Of a DNA stretch of 64,000 bases, positions 37,673 through 48,491 are shown piece by piece (position 1 is the first letter of the stretch; each line of letters begins with the position of its first letter). The stretch is from an archaeon. Lineage in GTDB: Archaea > AGJL01 > Methanococci > Methanococcales > Methanocaldococcaceae. The notes under the pieces are model-generated. The model was given only the letters and a program-made list of their open reading frames with translations. It ran no database searches and had not been told where the DNA came from. Both the position numbers and the translations under genes were made by a program. The stretch spans positions 1-64,000 of the forward strand of contig JAJRSC010000030.1 of assembly GCA_024278985.1 (NCBI GenBank). Reading direction: 5' to 3'.

Positions 37673-38599
37673 ATGATAAAGGACCAAGACAATAACGAAA
37701 ATGAATTTAATAATGTTGTTGATGAAATACTTAATATTTTTTATAATATTAATAAAATAGTTGATTTATATAAATTAACATATGAATATATAAGAAACTC
37801 AAAATATTGTGAATTACATACCATTAACATAGAAGTTATTAAAAGATTAGATACTAAAAAAATACCTGATCTACTAAAATATATAATTATTAATTATTAT
37901 TTATATTTTGTATCTCTATTTATGAATTTAGGACTTCTTGATAAGTGTTTAGAGATACTTACTTACTTATATAATAAATTTCCAGAGGACATTACAGTTT
38001 TATATGTTTCAGGTTATTTATTAAAAAAATTAGGTCAGTATGAAAGGGTAATAGAAATATTTAATAAGATAATAGAAAAGTTTCCTAAATCATATTTGGC
38101 TAAATTTGAATTAGCTGAAATATACTATAACATTGGTAATTATGATAATGCATATAAATTATTCAAGGAATGTATTGAATTCAATGATAATGATATTGAG
38201 AGTCTAAAATATTGTGGGAGTATATGTTTCAGAAAAGGAAAGTATAGAGATGCTTTAGAATACTTTAAAAGAGCTTATGAAATAAATAGTAAGGACTCAA
38301 CAGTCTTATATTATTTAGTAGATATATTAATGATTTTAGGGAAAATTAAAGAGGCTAAAAGATATATAAAGGAAATTTTAAAACTTTCTTCAGAAGACCC
38401 TAAATTATATGTTATCTCTGGAACTATATACAACAAATTAGGAGAATATAAAAAAGCTATAATATGTTTTGATAAAGCTATTGAACTATTTCCTTTCTTA
38501 AGTGAAGCATGGTATGGTAAAGGTATAGCATTGGAAAAACTTGGTAGAGTTGAGGAAGCTATTGAATGCTTTAATAGAGCTACATCTCTACTTGAGTAA
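37673..38599 (+). CDS. TPR-repeat protein
   Basis: A 308-residue protein. From about residue 85 it consists of tandem tetratricopeptide repeats with the W/L-G-Y-A-P spacing, for example [39 protein letters not shown] and [19 protein letters not shown]. Six to seven repeats are visible. The first 80 residues are helical and Asn-rich. It is a protein-interaction scaffold with unknown partners. ATG 37673 has GAGGAGATAAC before it. It overlaps argG by 12 nt, tail to tail. Confidence 0.85.
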   Translation: MIKDQDNNENEFNNVVDEILNIFYNINKIVDLYKLTYEYIRNSKYCELHTINIEVIKRLDTKKIPDLLKYIIINYYLYFVSLFMNLGLLDKCLEILTYLYNKFPEDITVLYVSGYLLKKLGQYERVIEIFNKIIEKFPKSYLAKFELAEIYYNIGNYDNAYKLFKECIEFNDNDIESLKYCGSICFRKGKYRDALEYFKRAYEINSKDSTVLYYLVDILMILGKIKEAKRYIKEILKLSSEDPKLYVISGTIYNKLGEYKKAIICFDKAIELFPFLSEAWYGKGIALEKLGRVEEAIECFNRATSLLE

Positions 38600-39769
38600 T
38601 TTAGTTCTATAATATAACATATCCTGTAAGCCATGATACTTAACCATTCCTGCGAGTTCTTTTTGGTCAATATCTTTCTCATCAAAAGAAACCATTTCTT
38701 TGTTATATAATGAATATTTACTATCTCTTGCTACTACTCTAACACTTCCACCAAATAACTTAACTTTTACAGTACCACAAACTCTTTCCTGTGTTTTATC
38801 AATAAATGCATCTAAATCTTCTTTTAAAGCACTAAACCATAGTCCTTTATAGATAAGTTCCCCATATAGAGAATCAACAATTTCCTTAAATCTTAACTCA
38901 TCTCTTGTTAAAACTAACTGCTCTAAAGCTTTATGAGCTGTTATTAATAATACAGCTCCAGGGCATTCATAGTTTTCTCTTGATTTTAATCCAATAATTC
39001 TATCTTCTATTATATCAATTCTTCCAACTCCATGTTTTCCAGCAATTTCATTTGCTTTTTTTATTAATTCAACGGGATTTAATTCTTCTCCATTAATTGC
39101 AACAGGAACACCATTATCAAAGGTTATTTCTACTATTTCCTCCTCTTTATCTTCAGCTGGGTTTTTTGTCCAGCTATATATTTCTTCTGGAGGTATAAAA
39201 TCAGGATTTTCTAATTCATCTCCTTCTATACTTCTACCCCATAAGTTTTCATCAATACTATATTTTTTACTCTCTGTTGGTATTGGAATACCTTTTTTCT
39301 TTGCATATTCTATTTCTTCCTTTCTTGTTAAGTTTAAATCTCTTATTGGTGCAATTATCTTTATATCAGGTGCTTTTATTCTTATGGTTGTTTCAAATCT
39401 AAATTGGTCGTTACCTTTTCCAGTACAACCATGTGCAATTGCTTCAGCATTTTCTTTTTTGGCAATTTCAACAACTTTATCTGCTATTAATGGCCTTGCC
39501 AAAGCTGTTGATAGAGGATATCCTTCATACATAGCATTTGCTTTTATAGCCCTAAATATATAATCTTTAACAAATTCTTCCTTGGCATCTATGGTATAAT
39601 GCTTTAAAACTCCTAAGTTTTTTGCCTTTTCCTCAACTTCTTTGAGTTCTTCTTTTGATAATCCAACATCTACACATACAGAGATAACTTTATAGCCCAT
39701 ATCTTCTAACAACTTTAAACAGCAACTTGTATCCAATCCTCCAGAATATGCTAAAACTGCCTTTTTCAT
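38588..39769 (-). CDS. argG: Argininosuccinate synthase
   Basis: A 393-residue enzyme joining citrulline and aspartate in arginine synthesis. PP-loop [15 protein letters not shown] is at the start; [14 protein letters not shown] and [21 protein letters not shown] are typical. The ATG at 39769 follows GGAGGGAGTGAT, which lies in the end of the DHPS-like gene. It is last in a four-gene minus-strand operon. Confidence 0.94.
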   Translation of the reverse strand: MKKAVLAYSGGLDTSCCLKLLEDMGYKVISVCVDVGLSKEELKEVEEKAKNLGVLKHYTIDAKEEFVKDYIFRAIKANAMYEGYPLSTALARPLIADKVVEIAKKENAEAIAHGCTGKGNDQFRFETTIRIKAPDIKIIAPIRDLNLTRKEEIEYAKKKGIPIPTESKKYSIDENLWGRSIEGDELENPDFIPPEEIYSWTKNPAEDKEEEIVEITFDNGVPVAINGEELNPVELIKKANEIAGKHGVGRIDIIEDRIIGLKSRENYECPGAVLLITAHKALEQLVLTRDELRFKEIVDSLYGELIYKGLWFSALKEDLDAFIDKTQERVCGTVKVKLFGGSVRVVARDSKYSLYNKEMVSFDEKDIDQKELAGMVKYHGLQDMLYYRTKLLK

Positions 39770-39770
39770 A

Positions 39771-41339
39771 TCACTCCCTCCAAAAATCATTATAAAATAA
39801 TTCAAAATCTTGATTATACTTCTTACCTATTTTTAAAGCTATCTCTGCCTTAGCTAACTCTCTTCCAAAATATGCAGCATGTCCTAAACTGTTAATTAAA
39901 TTTAATCTTATTGCTGTATCATATATCTCTTTTGCAGTTTTTCCTTTAATAATTAACTTTGGTTCTCTTCTTTTAAAATATATTGCAACTATTTCCTTAT
40001 TTTCTCTATCAATTTCTATTTTAAAGCTTCCAGAATCTAACAAAGTTTTTTTATTCTCTTCAGCTTTGATAATTGGAATATTTATATATTTCTTATAAGT
40101 TGTTTCTTCATCAAATTTTTTATCCTTGTAGTTTATCAAATTATAACCCAAATCTTTAGGTAAGGATTTTCTTTTTTTAGCCAAAAACATCATTTTACTT
40201 GCTATTTTTAACTCTTTTATGGAAAATTTACATTTTGAACTTGCTTCAGGTGTAAAAAGAATATTGGCATTAACTTCCATAGCAATAGCTGTTAATAGTG
40301 CATTTACTCCATTACTATCAGCATCAAACAACTCACTAACATTTCCTACACCAAAAAATGTTGGAATATTTGTTTCCTCTTTAAATATCTTATATGCCAT
40401 TACACTATCTATAAATTTAAACTCATTATTTATGGGCTCTAAAATAAGGTCACCAACAACTTTTTCAACACCATTATCTATAAGATAGTTACACAACCTT
40501 TTTAATGATGCTACTCTATCCTCAATGGTTGAGGGAACATAATTATTTTTATAGTTTGTTGGTAAGGCTACAACAGCAGTATCAGAATCTTTTAAAAGAG
40601 TTAATAACTCCTCTACATTCCCAAAATCCACACTTAAAATTAAATCAGCCAATCCTATACCTTCCTTTAACTCTTTAGGGTTTAATGTGTCTATACTTAT
40701 TGGTAAATCAGTTATGTCCTTAGCAAATTTTATAAGTTCTTTTATTTTATCACTATTATCTTCTCCTGATATCATTCCTAAGTCAATCATATCTGCTCCA
40801 CTTTCCTCATAATAGATAATTCTTTTTTCTAATTCTTTTTTAGTAAGATAAGGAACTCCTGCAATCTCTCCCAAAATTCTCATAGGAAAGTTATCTCCTA
40901 TTTTAATTTTACCTATTTTAAATTTTTCTTTACCTAACTCAGATTTTTTTATTTCCTCTTCATTTCTTTTTTTAATTAAATCAAATAAAATAACATCTGC
41001 TGGCAGTATGGTAGATAACTGAACATTTTTAATATTCTCCAATAAAACAGGTAAATCAGAGACATCTTTAGTTGATTTATAGCATTTTATATTTGCTCTC
41101 TCTTCAACAACCTTTAAGTCTCCTCTGACTAATCCAGTCACTAATATAAAGTCATATATATTATGTAACTTATTGTTTAATTTTTCTTCCAATTTTTTAA
41201 TTTCCTTAATAATTAAATTTGGTGTTAAAAAAGCAGCTATCAATATATTTGCAACATGAACATCAACAAAATTAAAATTTTTAACAGCATCCTTAACTTT
41301 TTTCTCTGCTAACTTGCCAGTTATTATTAAAATTTTCAT
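39771..41339 (-). CDS. Dihydropteroate synthase-related protein
   Basis: A 522-residue protein. Residues about 145-400 form a DHPS-like TIM barrel: [49 protein letters not shown]. An N-terminal 140-residue domain ([19 protein letters not shown]) and a C-terminal 100-residue domain are not in bacterial DHPS. Homologues are typical of methanogens and may act in methanopterin metabolism, but activity is not established from sequence. It lies 1 nt before argG. Confidence 0.82.
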   Translation of the reverse strand: MKILIITGKLAEKKVKDAVKNFNFVDVHVANILIAAFLTPNLIIKEIKKLEEKLNNKLHNIYDFILVTGLVRGDLKVVEERANIKCYKSTKDVSDLPVLLENIKNVQLSTILPADVILFDLIKKRNEEEIKKSELGKEKFKIGKIKIGDNFPMRILGEIAGVPYLTKKELEKRIIYYEESGADMIDLGMISGEDNSDKIKELIKFAKDITDLPISIDTLNPKELKEGIGLADLILSVDFGNVEELLTLLKDSDTAVVALPTNYKNNYVPSTIEDRVASLKRLCNYLIDNGVEKVVGDLILEPINNEFKFIDSVMAYKIFKEETNIPTFFGVGNVSELFDADSNGVNALLTAIAMEVNANILFTPEASSKCKFSIKELKIASKMMFLAKKRKSLPKDLGYNLINYKDKKFDEETTYKKYINIPIIKAEENKKTLLDSGSFKIEIDRENKEIVAIYFKRREPKLIIKGKTAKEIYDTAIRLNLINSLGHAAYFGRELAKAEIALKIGKKYNQDFELFYNDFWRE

Positions 41340-41346
41340 AGTAATC

Positions 41347-43374
41347 CTATTTAAATATATGGATAAATTTATTATAGTTCTCTTTAGAGATATTTTTAAG
41401 AATATTCTTTATTAATTCTCTTTCATCATTTGAAAAATATTCATATTTAAGAGCTAAAATATATATAAAATCCTCTAATAGGTTAGGGTATTTTTTACTT
41501 AAATAATTAAATATTTCTAAAACTGACTTTTTATTTTCTGAATTTAAAAATTTCTCAAATTTATATATTGTTTCTGGTTCATTATTAATTATTTTCTCAA
41601 TAATTTTTAATATTATGTCTTTATCCCCATATTTTAATTCAATAATTAGAGTTGGTAAAAAAATAGATGATGGGCACAATTCCAATAATTTTAATGCCTT
41701 TCTTCTTAACATTTTTGAATTTGTTGATATTATATCAACAATCTTAGGCATTATTAATTTAATATCTTCATCACTTAACAAACCTAATTTATAAAACTCT
41801 AATATACAATCAATTAAAGCTAAATATGAATGATAACCAATAGCTAAATTTAAAATTTCTCCAATTTTATCAACTCTTTTTAATTGGGTATAAATTCTTA
41901 TCTTATTTGCATTTAAAATATCTGAATCTTCAATTTTAATAATATCCAATATTTTTATAATCTCTTCAATATCTTCCTCATCTAAATTTTTAATAATCTT
42001 TGATATATAATAAATTAGCTCCCAATTTGTTTTTAGAGAAGAGATAAATTTTTTCTTGTCAATTAAATTAATGTTTTTTTCTCCAATATATGACATTGTT
42101 ATATATAGCTCATAACCTAATTTCTGAGATATATTTAAAGATTCATAATGAATATTATCATCTAAACATATGTTTGCAATAATTTCCTCAATAATTCTCA
42201 TTGCTATTTTACATTTTCTTATCTCCTCTTCCATCATTAATAAATGTTTAAAGCCACCCATAAATTTTTCTTCTTCTAATTTGTTCATTAAGTTTAGTAG
42301 TTTTTTATGTTCATCTAATAAAATATCAATTATATCCTTGCTTGCTACTTCTTTTAATATTCTTAGAGATGATATTTTTAAACTTAAATTCTGTCCTTTT
42401 AAATATTTCAATACTTTATTTTTGATATAATCTTTTAGGTCTCTATCTTTAGACATTTTTTTTAGTTCTCTTATAGCTGAGGTTTTTGCCTTACCATATC
42501 CAAAAATTAAAAATTTAAATAGTAAATCAGCTTTCTTTTCACTGTTATCCATCAAACTAACTAACTTTACCCCTACAAATTGCTTATTTTCTGTTTGATT
42601 ATATAAGAAGTTCTTTAAAAATTCTTTATTATAAAATTCTTCTGGAAATTTAATATTTTCCCTAATAACAATATTTAATGCCTTTTTTTCATTAAACTCA
42701 AAAAGATTTTTAAGTTCTTCTATATCTATACTAACATTAACATCTAAAATATTAAACAATTTTTTAATATTTTTATATATTTTGATATTTTCCTCTCCTA
42801 AAAGAATAGGGTGTAAATTTTTTTTAATAATGTTTTTATCTAAATAATCAATATATCTAATCAATAGTTCAATAGCAATATCTCTATCCATCACATCATT
42901 GCTATATAACTTCTCTAATAATTTGAATGTTGTCAATTTTTTATAATTTATACAAATATTTTTAAATGAAGTATCAAAATCTCCAAATAGTGACTCAAAT
43001 GCTCTATAATATATATTATCTTTTTTTAAATTTTTTAAATAAATAGGAAGTGCCTCATTATAATATCTTTGAAAACATTTAATAATTGCATCATCCTCAC
43101 ATTCAGAGTTTGTTAAAATTTTTAAAATAGATATAGATTCTTTTTTTATTATTTTTCTATGATTAAGTCCCTTTACAATATATTTAATATATCTTTCTTG
43201 AATATCTTTATTTAATCTTTTTAAAAGAATTAAAGCCCTTCTATAATCTTCCTCATTTTTTGAGGTTAAATATTTTTTTAAGTATTCAACATATTTAGGA
43301 TTTTTATTTATTATTCTTGCCAATTTTAGATATTTTCCAGAGTATAGTAGAGATTGAAATTCATATTCATCCAT
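41347..43374 (-). CDS. Large helical-repeat (HEAT-like) protein
   Basis: A 675-residue protein made of successive alpha-helical hairpins, for example IRELKKMSKDRDLKDYIKNK and ISSLRILKEVASKDIIDILL, and MLRRKALKLLELCPSSIFLP, which look like HEAT or armadillo repeats. No catalytic motif. Very rich in Lys, Ile, Leu and Asn. The start MDEYEFQSLLYSGKYLK lies 1 nt after the HD gene's stop, so the earlier in-frame ATG at 43419 is not preferred. Probably a scaffold partner of the HD protein. Confidence 0.7.
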   Translation of the reverse strand: MDEYEFQSLLYSGKYLKLARIINKNPKYVEYLKKYLTSKNEEDYRRALILLKRLNKDIQERYIKYIVKGLNHRKIIKKESISILKILTNSECEDDAIIKCFQRYYNEALPIYLKNLKKDNIYYRAFESLFGDFDTSFKNICINYKKLTTFKLLEKLYSNDVMDRDIAIELLIRYIDYLDKNIIKKNLHPILLGEENIKIYKNIKKLFNILDVNVSIDIEELKNLFEFNEKKALNIVIRENIKFPEEFYNKEFLKNFLYNQTENKQFVGVKLVSLMDNSEKKADLLFKFLIFGYGKAKTSAIRELKKMSKDRDLKDYIKNKVLKYLKGQNLSLKISSLRILKEVASKDIIDILLDEHKKLLNLMNKLEEEKFMGGFKHLLMMEEEIRKCKIAMRIIEEIIANICLDDNIHYESLNISQKLGYELYITMSYIGEKNINLIDKKKFISSLKTNWELIYYISKIIKNLDEEDIEEIIKILDIIKIEDSDILNANKIRIYTQLKRVDKIGEILNLAIGYHSYLALIDCILEFYKLGLLSDEDIKLIMPKIVDIISTNSKMLRRKALKLLELCPSSIFLPTLIIELKYGDKDIILKIIEKIINNEPETIYKFEKFLNSENKKSVLEIFNYLSKKYPNLLEDFIYILALKYEYFSNDERELIKNILKNISKENYNKFIHIFK

Positions 43375-43375
43375 A

Positions 43376-44707
43376 CTATCCCAAAGAATATATATATTTA
43401 TTTTTATAAAATTTCTCATTAATTAATCCACAAAAAACTAACTTATAAAGTTCATTATAAAACTCTTTTGTTGTAATTCCACAATCTTTAGCAATTTCTA
43501 AAAATCTACCTTTTCCTTCAATTTCCTTAAATTCTTTTAATATTCTATATAATTCACTATTAATATTACTCTCAATTTCATCAAATATTAATTTTTTTAT
43601 TTTTTCTTTTTCTATCTCTCTAATATTCTCCTTTGGTACATAAATAGAAACTTTCCATAACTTTTTTTCTGCTAAGTTCAAACTCTCTGAAAGTGGAGAA
43701 ATTGAATCAATCTTTTCAACTTTGTTATTTAATAACACAAATACATTATGCTCTTCTATTTTTGGAATTGGAAAAATATCTATAAATATATCAAATCCAT
43801 AAATCTCTTTAAGTTTATTTTCAATCTGTAACACATGATTATCATCTAAGTTTATAAAAAGCCATCTTTCTTTTGGAGACAAATCATAGTATTGAAAGAA
43901 GAATTTTCTTTTATATAAAATTCTTTTATCTAAAAGTTTCATTATATAGTTTTCTCTATTTCTTAAAAAAGAAATTAAATCTACATCATCCATTTTTGAT
44001 AACTCCCCTATCTTTAAATTTTTGTTTAAAATTTCATAACTTACGGCTCTTTTAAGCATGGTATTGGCAATTCTAACAGTTTTATGCATATACACTGCTG
44101 AATACATCTGATGCCTTGCAACTAATAGAGATTCAATTGCTTGAATCCCTTTATTTAATATTCCTATTCTTTTCTTACCTCCAAACTCAATAATTGTTAA
44201 ACTTCTTAAAATCCTTGGAATATCTATTAACCCATATGCTGTTCCTGTGTGATAAGAATCCCTTAGAAGATAATCCATTCTATCAGCATCTACATCACCA
44301 GAGATAATATTACTTTCTAAAACTTTCCCAGAGATAACTCTAACTATTTCCTTTGATGAGAAATTTGGAATATTTAATTTTTTTATTATTTTTTTACCTA
44401 TTTTTTCATGGTTATAGTTAAAAATCTCTAAGGTATGAGAAAAAGGAGGATGACCTATATCATGCAAAAGTCCAGCAATCTTACATAAATCTTTATCAAG
44501 TTCTAATTTTTCAGCCATTTTTTCAGATAAAAACATGGTTCCTAAAGAATGCTCAAATCTTGTATGGTTAGCAGAAGGATAAATAAGATTAGCTAATCCC
44601 AACTGTTTAACATTTCTTAATCTTTGGAATTCTTCAGTATCTATAATTTCTAAAATATTCTCATCAAAATAAATATCCTTATGTATTGAGTCTCTTATTA
44701 CTTTCAT
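43376..44707 (-). CDS. HD-domain phosphohydrolase (SAMHD1/dNTPase-like)
   Basis: A 443-residue HD-superfamily enzyme. Metal site: HTRFEHSLGT, then AGLLHDIGHPPFSH (the HD pair) near residue 75 and SGDVDADRMDYLLRDSYHTG near 140. This pattern is that of dNTP triphosphohydrolases related to SAMHD1. It may control dNTP levels. First gene of the operon with the HEAT-like, DHPS-like and argG genes. Confidence 0.87.
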   Translation of the reverse strand: MKVIRDSIHKDIYFDENILEIIDTEEFQRLRNVKQLGLANLIYPSANHTRFEHSLGTMFLSEKMAEKLELDKDLCKIAGLLHDIGHPPFSHTLEIFNYNHEKIGKKIIKKLNIPNFSSKEIVRVISGKVLESNIISGDVDADRMDYLLRDSYHTGTAYGLIDIPRILRSLTIIEFGGKKRIGILNKGIQAIESLLVARHQMYSAVYMHKTVRIANTMLKRAVSYEILNKNLKIGELSKMDDVDLISFLRNRENYIMKLLDKRILYKRKFFFQYYDLSPKERWLFINLDDNHVLQIENKLKEIYGFDIFIDIFPIPKIEEHNVFVLLNNKVEKIDSISPLSESLNLAEKKLWKVSIYVPKENIREIEKEKIKKLIFDEIESNINSELYRILKEFKEIEGKGRFLEIAKDCGITTKEFYNELYKLVFCGLINEKFYKNKYIYSLG

Positions 44708-44767
44708 TATATCAAATTATTTATAGTAAAACCAAAAAATAAAAGCTTTATGATTAAAAAAGATTAA

Positions 44768-44986
44768 TTAAATTATCTTTAAGTTTATCTCTCTAATACA
44801 TTTCATTATTTTATTAAGTTTTTCTTCTAATGTTTTAGCTCTTTCATAATCATTTAAATCTGCCACACTACTTAATTCTTTAATATTTTTTACATTATAT
44901 TTTTTAAATATTTCATTTAATTCTTTTTCAATTTCTTCTCTTTCTTCCTCAAGTACTTTCTTTAATATTCTTGGAGTAACTGCCAT
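44768..44986 (-). CDS. Small coiled-coil protein, unknown function
   Basis: A 72-residue protein, [20 protein letters not shown], predicted almost entirely helical with heptad-like Leu/Ile/Glu spacing. Its start lies inside the end of trpD with a 38-nt overlap. The ribosome site would lie in the trpD coding sequence. Composition fits the genome's coding style, and the unusual overlap is the main doubt. Confidence 0.55.
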   Translation of the reverse strand: MAVTPRILKKVLEEEREEIEKELNEIFKKYNVKNIKELSSVADLNDYERAKTLEEKLNKIMKCIREINLKII

Positions 44987-45977
44987 AAAAATCCCTTAAT
45001 TTTTCTAATTGTTTATATGCCTTTCCACTATCAATTGATTTATTTGCAAGTTTAATACCCTCATCTACATCCTTAGCAACTCCACAAATATATAATGCAA
45101 AACCTGCATTTAAAACAACAATATCTCTTTTAGCTCCTTCCTCTCCTTTAAGAATATTTAATATAATTTTAGCATTTTCTTTTGCATCTCCTCCTCTAAT
45201 GTCTTCTATATTAACCCTTTCAAATCCAAAATCCTCCGGCTCAATATAATAACTTATAATTTCTCCATCTTCTTTTAATTCTGATATCTTTGTTTTTCCT
45301 GTTGTTGTTATCTCATCCAATCCTGAGCCATGAACTACCAATGCCCTATTTAAATTAAGATTTTTTAATACATTTGCTAATTTTTCAGTCAATTCTTCAT
45401 TATAAACTCCTAAAAGTTGATAATTAGCATTTGCTGGATTTGTTAAGGGACCAAGAATATTAAAAACAGTTCTTATTCCTAACTCTTTCCTTATAGGAGC
45501 TACATTTTTCATGGCTTTATGATAGATAGGAGCAAATAAAAAACCAATGTTTATTTCTTCAATACTTTTTTTAACAACTTCTGGAGGAACATCTAAGTTA
45601 ATTCCTAAAGCTTCTAATACATCAGCACTTCCACTTTTGCTACTTACTGCTCTATTTCCATGCTTAGCCACTGGAACATATGGAGAAACTACAAAAGCTA
45701 CTGCTGTACTAATATTAAAAGTTCCTAATTTATCTCCTCCAGTTCCACAGGTGTCTAAAAGTTTTTCAACATTTGGATATATTTTTAGAGATTTCTCTCT
45801 CATAACCTCAGCAAAAGCTGTTATTTCTTCAACACTTTCCCCTTTCATTCTTAAGGCTGTTAAAATAGCTGAAACCTTAATTGGAGAAATTTTACCATCC
45901 ATTATATTATACATTAACTCTTTTGCTTCACTTTTATTTAAATTGTTAAAATTTATTAGTTTTTCTATTATATCCAT
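44949..45977 (-). CDS. trpD: Anthranilate phosphoribosyltransferase
   Basis: A 342-residue enzyme making phosphoribosyl-anthranilate in tryptophan synthesis. The PRPP-binding [19 protein letters not shown] is near residue 77, with [42 protein letters not shown] and [11 protein letters not shown]. The ATG at 45977 follows GAGGATAACC. It stands apart from trpG in the window. Confidence 0.94.
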   Translation of the reverse strand: MDIIEKLINFNNLNKSEAKELMYNIMDGKISPIKVSAILTALRMKGESVEEITAFAEVMREKSLKIYPNVEKLLDTCGTGGDKLGTFNISTAVAFVVSPYVPVAKHGNRAVSSKSGSADVLEALGINLDVPPEVVKKSIEEINIGFLFAPIYHKAMKNVAPIRKELGIRTVFNILGPLTNPANANYQLLGVYNEELTEKLANVLKNLNLNRALVVHGSGLDEITTTGKTKISELKEDGEIISYYIEPEDFGFERVNIEDIRGGDAKENAKIILNILKGEEGAKRDIVVLNAGFALYICGVAKDVDEGIKLANKSIDSGKAYKQLEKLRDFYGSYSKNIKEST

Positions 45978-46143
45978 GGTTATCCTCTTTAATTACTTTA
46001 ATGCTGATTAGTGTAAATTTTATATTATAGAACCAAAAAAATAAAATAGTTTTTGAGTTAAATATTTAGATAATAATAACCACACTTAAAAAAATTACTA
46101 CTTGTTAATAGTTTAAATACTTTATGTATAGCCCATGGAACTG

Positions 46144-46278
46144 TCAAGTTAACAATTTTAACCAGGTTGTAGAACATTATGAAGAGCTAATTACAGATTC
46201 TTAGAAATTCTAAATCTAATCCTTGCAAAGCCCACAGATACATCTCTTAATCGATATATTAATAAAAATTTAACTTGA
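46144..46278. other. Structured intergenic element between the double-cubane protein and trpD
   Basis: The 328-nt gap holds a segment of slightly higher GC bounded by an inverted repeat TCAAGTTAA (46144-46152) / TTAACTTGA (46270-46278). Inside are a GTTAA/TTAAC hairpin and a near-perfect hairpin around TTAGAA-A-TTCTAA (46200-46212), and AGCCCA occurs twice (46130-46135, 46229-46234). It could be an RNA leader of trpD, which lies downstream on the minus strand, or a remnant of something mobile. A 25-codon plus-strand frame starting ATGTATAGC near 46123 is too short to support. Confidence 0.35.
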
Positions 46279-46305
46279 TTATCTCGGATTGCGATATAAT
46301 TAAAT

Positions 46306-47427
46306 TTAAATCATCTCAATAAATGCCTCTAATCTTGTTTTTAACTGTTCTCTATCACTTTCAGAGTAATCAGTTTCAATTCTTATAATTGGAATTCCTT
46401 CCTCTTTTAATGCTTCCTCTACTTTAGTACCTTCAATATTAAATGTATGACAGCATTGTAATGTGTAATAAACCACTCCATCAACATCTAACTCTTTAAC
46501 TAATCTCTTTATATTCTCTATTCTTTCATCATTCTTAAATCTACATGCACATGGAATTTTAAAGTATCTTTTTGCTATATCCTCTATACTATAACCTTCA
46601 ACAAAGTTTTCAAAGAATCTTGTTCCTGTACAGCTCTCTTCTCCAACAACAACTCCTCCAACTTCTTCAACGAGTTCAACAATCTTAGTATTTCCAGCAA
46701 CCATAGGACAACCAGTTATTAAAATTCTCTTTCCTTCAAATCCTTCTCCTTTCTTAACTCTCTCTTCCAACTCTTTAATTAAATCCTCTAAAACTTCTAT
46801 TGTGTCATCAATATCCAATAAATAAGCAAATTGGAATAATTTTAAAACATCTAATCCTTTAATTGGGACTGGTTTATTTTTTCTTAATTCATAAAGCTTA
46901 TAAAATAACTCTCTAAGTTTATTTACTTTATCTACAGCATCTTTTAATTTTTCTTCAGTTATTTTATTTCCTGTTTCTTTTTCAACTAATTCCTTTAACT
47001 TTTCAACTTCTTTAATCCAAATTTTTAAAGAATCTTCATCTTTCATATGTGGTAAATGCATAATATGCATTGGTACTAATCTTTCCATCAATTCAAACAT
47101 CTTTTTCTTTCCTTCACATGTTGTTTCTCCAATAACTATATCTGATGCCTCAAAATAAGGGCAAGATTTTGCCTTCTTAAACCCATAGGATGATTTTATT
47201 AAAGGACATAGATTTCTTGGTAAATCCTCTTCTGCTATTGGAATTGTATCATTTTTTCCACCACACAAACCAACTGGAATTGCATTTGCTGCTAAAATAA
47301 TCTCTATTGGAACATAAGCACAGAACATTCCAAAAACTTTTCTTCCTTCTTCTTTTTGTTTGTAGAGTTGTTCTTTTCTATTGGCAAATTTTTGCATCAA
47401 TTTTTCTATTGCCTTTAATTGCATCAT
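46306..47427 (-). CDS. Double-cubane cluster protein (2-hydroxyacyl-CoA dehydratase D-like)
   Basis: A 373-residue protein of the HgdB/BcrB family. Cysteines that could hold an Fe-S double cubane are seen in [65 protein letters not shown] and [15 protein letters not shown]. It lacks the CoA-dehydratase partner subunit, so it is probably one of the orphan double-cubane proteins rather than a dehydratase. Its activator ATPase gene is immediately upstream. Reaction unknown. Confidence 0.8.
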   Translation of the reverse strand: MMQLKAIEKLMQKFANRKEQLYKQKEEGRKVFGMFCAYVPIEIILAANAIPVGLCGGKNDTIPIAEEDLPRNLCPLIKSSYGFKKAKSCPYFEASDIVIGETTCEGKKKMFELMERLVPMHIMHLPHMKDEDSLKIWIKEVEKLKELVEKETGNKITEEKLKDAVDKVNKLRELFYKLYELRKNKPVPIKGLDVLKLFQFAYLLDIDDTIEVLEDLIKELEERVKKGEGFEGKRILITGCPMVAGNTKIVELVEEVGGVVVGEESCTGTRFFENFVEGYSIEDIAKRYFKIPCACRFKNDERIENIKRLVKELDVDGVVYYTLQCCHTFNIEGTKVEEALKEEGIPIIRIETDYSESDREQLKTRLEAFIEMI

Positions 47428-47590
47428 ATCACCATTCTATTTAGTTATTAGATTTTTTAATATATATTGTATATTCTTTAAAATAACATTAAAAACAGTA
47501 TTATTAATTTTTTAAAAATTTTACCTTCAATTTTTATAATATCCTCTGTTAAAAACTAAATTTTAATACTTAAAAATAAATAAAAATAAA
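47428..47590. other. AT-rich intergenic spacer
   Basis: 163 nt with no gene between the double-cubane protein and its activator. GGTGATATGATG at the left edge contains the ribosome binding site of the downstream gene. A TATA-like TATATATTGTATATTC near 47460-47475 may give the double-cubane gene its own promoter. Confidence 0.35.
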
Positions 47591-48322
47591 TTACACTAAT
47601 ATAGCTCCAACACAGCAAACAATTTGCGGTTCTTCTGGTATTAAGAGTTTTTTATTTAATTTTTTTTCAAACATTTCTACTAAAACTTTATTTTTAGCAA
47701 CTCCTCCACTAAATACTATATTTTGTAGTTTAAGCTTATTTACCATAGGGATAATTCTATTTATTATACTATCATAAACTCCCATTAAAATATCTTCTTT
47801 TGGAATCTTTTTAGACAATAGGCTTATTATTTCACTTTCAGCAAAAACAGCACACATTGATGATATTTTGGCAATATTATCTGATTTATATTTGTTTATC
47901 TCATTTTTATTAATTTTTAAAATATCCAAAGCTTTTTCTAAGAATTTTCCAGTTCCTGCAGCACATTTATCTGATAGAATAAAATCAACAACTTTTCCAT
48001 CTTTATTTATCTTTAAAACCTTTGTATCCTGTCCTCCAATATCTACAACTCCATCTGCATCATTAAAAAAATATCTTGCCCCTTTTCCTAAGGCAATAAC
48101 TTCTGGGACTACTTTATCAGCAAAACTAATTTTATGTCTCCCGTATCCAGTTGCTATAATTTTATCTATTGGATATTTTTGCTCAATCTCTTTAACCATT
48201 TTTAATAAAATATCTTCTTCAATAACAACTCCAATATCTTTAACTTTATACCAAACTATTCTGTCATCTTCCATTAAAACCATTTTTGTTGTTGTAGAGC
48301 CAACATCTATTCCTAAAATCAT
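47591..48322 (-). CDS. Activator ATPase of HgdC/BadF type
   Basis: A 243-residue ASKHA-fold ATPase. Phosphate 1 motif DVGSTTTKMVLM is at the N-terminus; DIGGQDTKVLK, the Cys of KCAAGTGKFLEKAL and the Cys of SSMCAVFAESEII hold the shared [4Fe-4S] cluster of the homodimer; VFSGGVAKN and CCVGAILV end it. Such proteins drive low-potential electrons into double-cubane proteins by ATP hydrolysis. The ATG at 48322 (MILGIDVG) is preferred over 48331. Partner is the gene at 46306. Confidence 0.87.
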   Translation of the reverse strand: MILGIDVGSTTTKMVLMEDDRIVWYKVKDIGVVIEEDILLKMVKEIEQKYPIDKIIATGYGRHKISFADKVVPEVIALGKGARYFFNDADGVVDIGGQDTKVLKINKDGKVVDFILSDKCAAGTGKFLEKALDILKINKNEINKYKSDNIAKISSMCAVFAESEIISLLSKKIPKEDILMGVYDSIINRIIPMVNKLKLQNIVFSGGVAKNKVLVEMFEKKLNKKLLIPEEPQIVCCVGAILV

Positions 48323-48491
48323 AATTACCATCTTCTTTAAAGTTTTTATAAATGCTTTGCAATCTATTTATCATCAAAAAATAGTAATATTCGGATTTTA
48401 AAATTAATGGGGATATTATTTTATTGTATCGAATATTTAAGCTACAAAAAGGGGAATATCGTTTATAAGACAATTAAAAAGTACATTTAAT
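48323..48491. promoter_or_regulatory. Intergenic region with inverted AATATTCG/CGAATATT repeat
   Basis: 168 nt upstream of the activator ATPase. AATATTCG (48386-48393) and CGAATATT (48430-48437) form an inverted pair of 8-nt arms with a 36-nt spacer, and a related GGAATATCG follows near 48453. CG dinucleotides are rare here, so this may be a regulator site controlling the activator and double-cubane genes. No gene is supported. Confidence 0.35.

Noticed and set aside
46123-46200. 25-codon plus-strand frame between trpD and the double-cubane gene
   Set aside because: Too short, no family resemblance and no clear ribosome site.
48264-48473. Small minus-strand frame upstream of the activator ATPase
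   Set aside because: Its composition is unlike a protein, it overlaps the true ATPase start in another frame, and it covers the inverted-repeat region.
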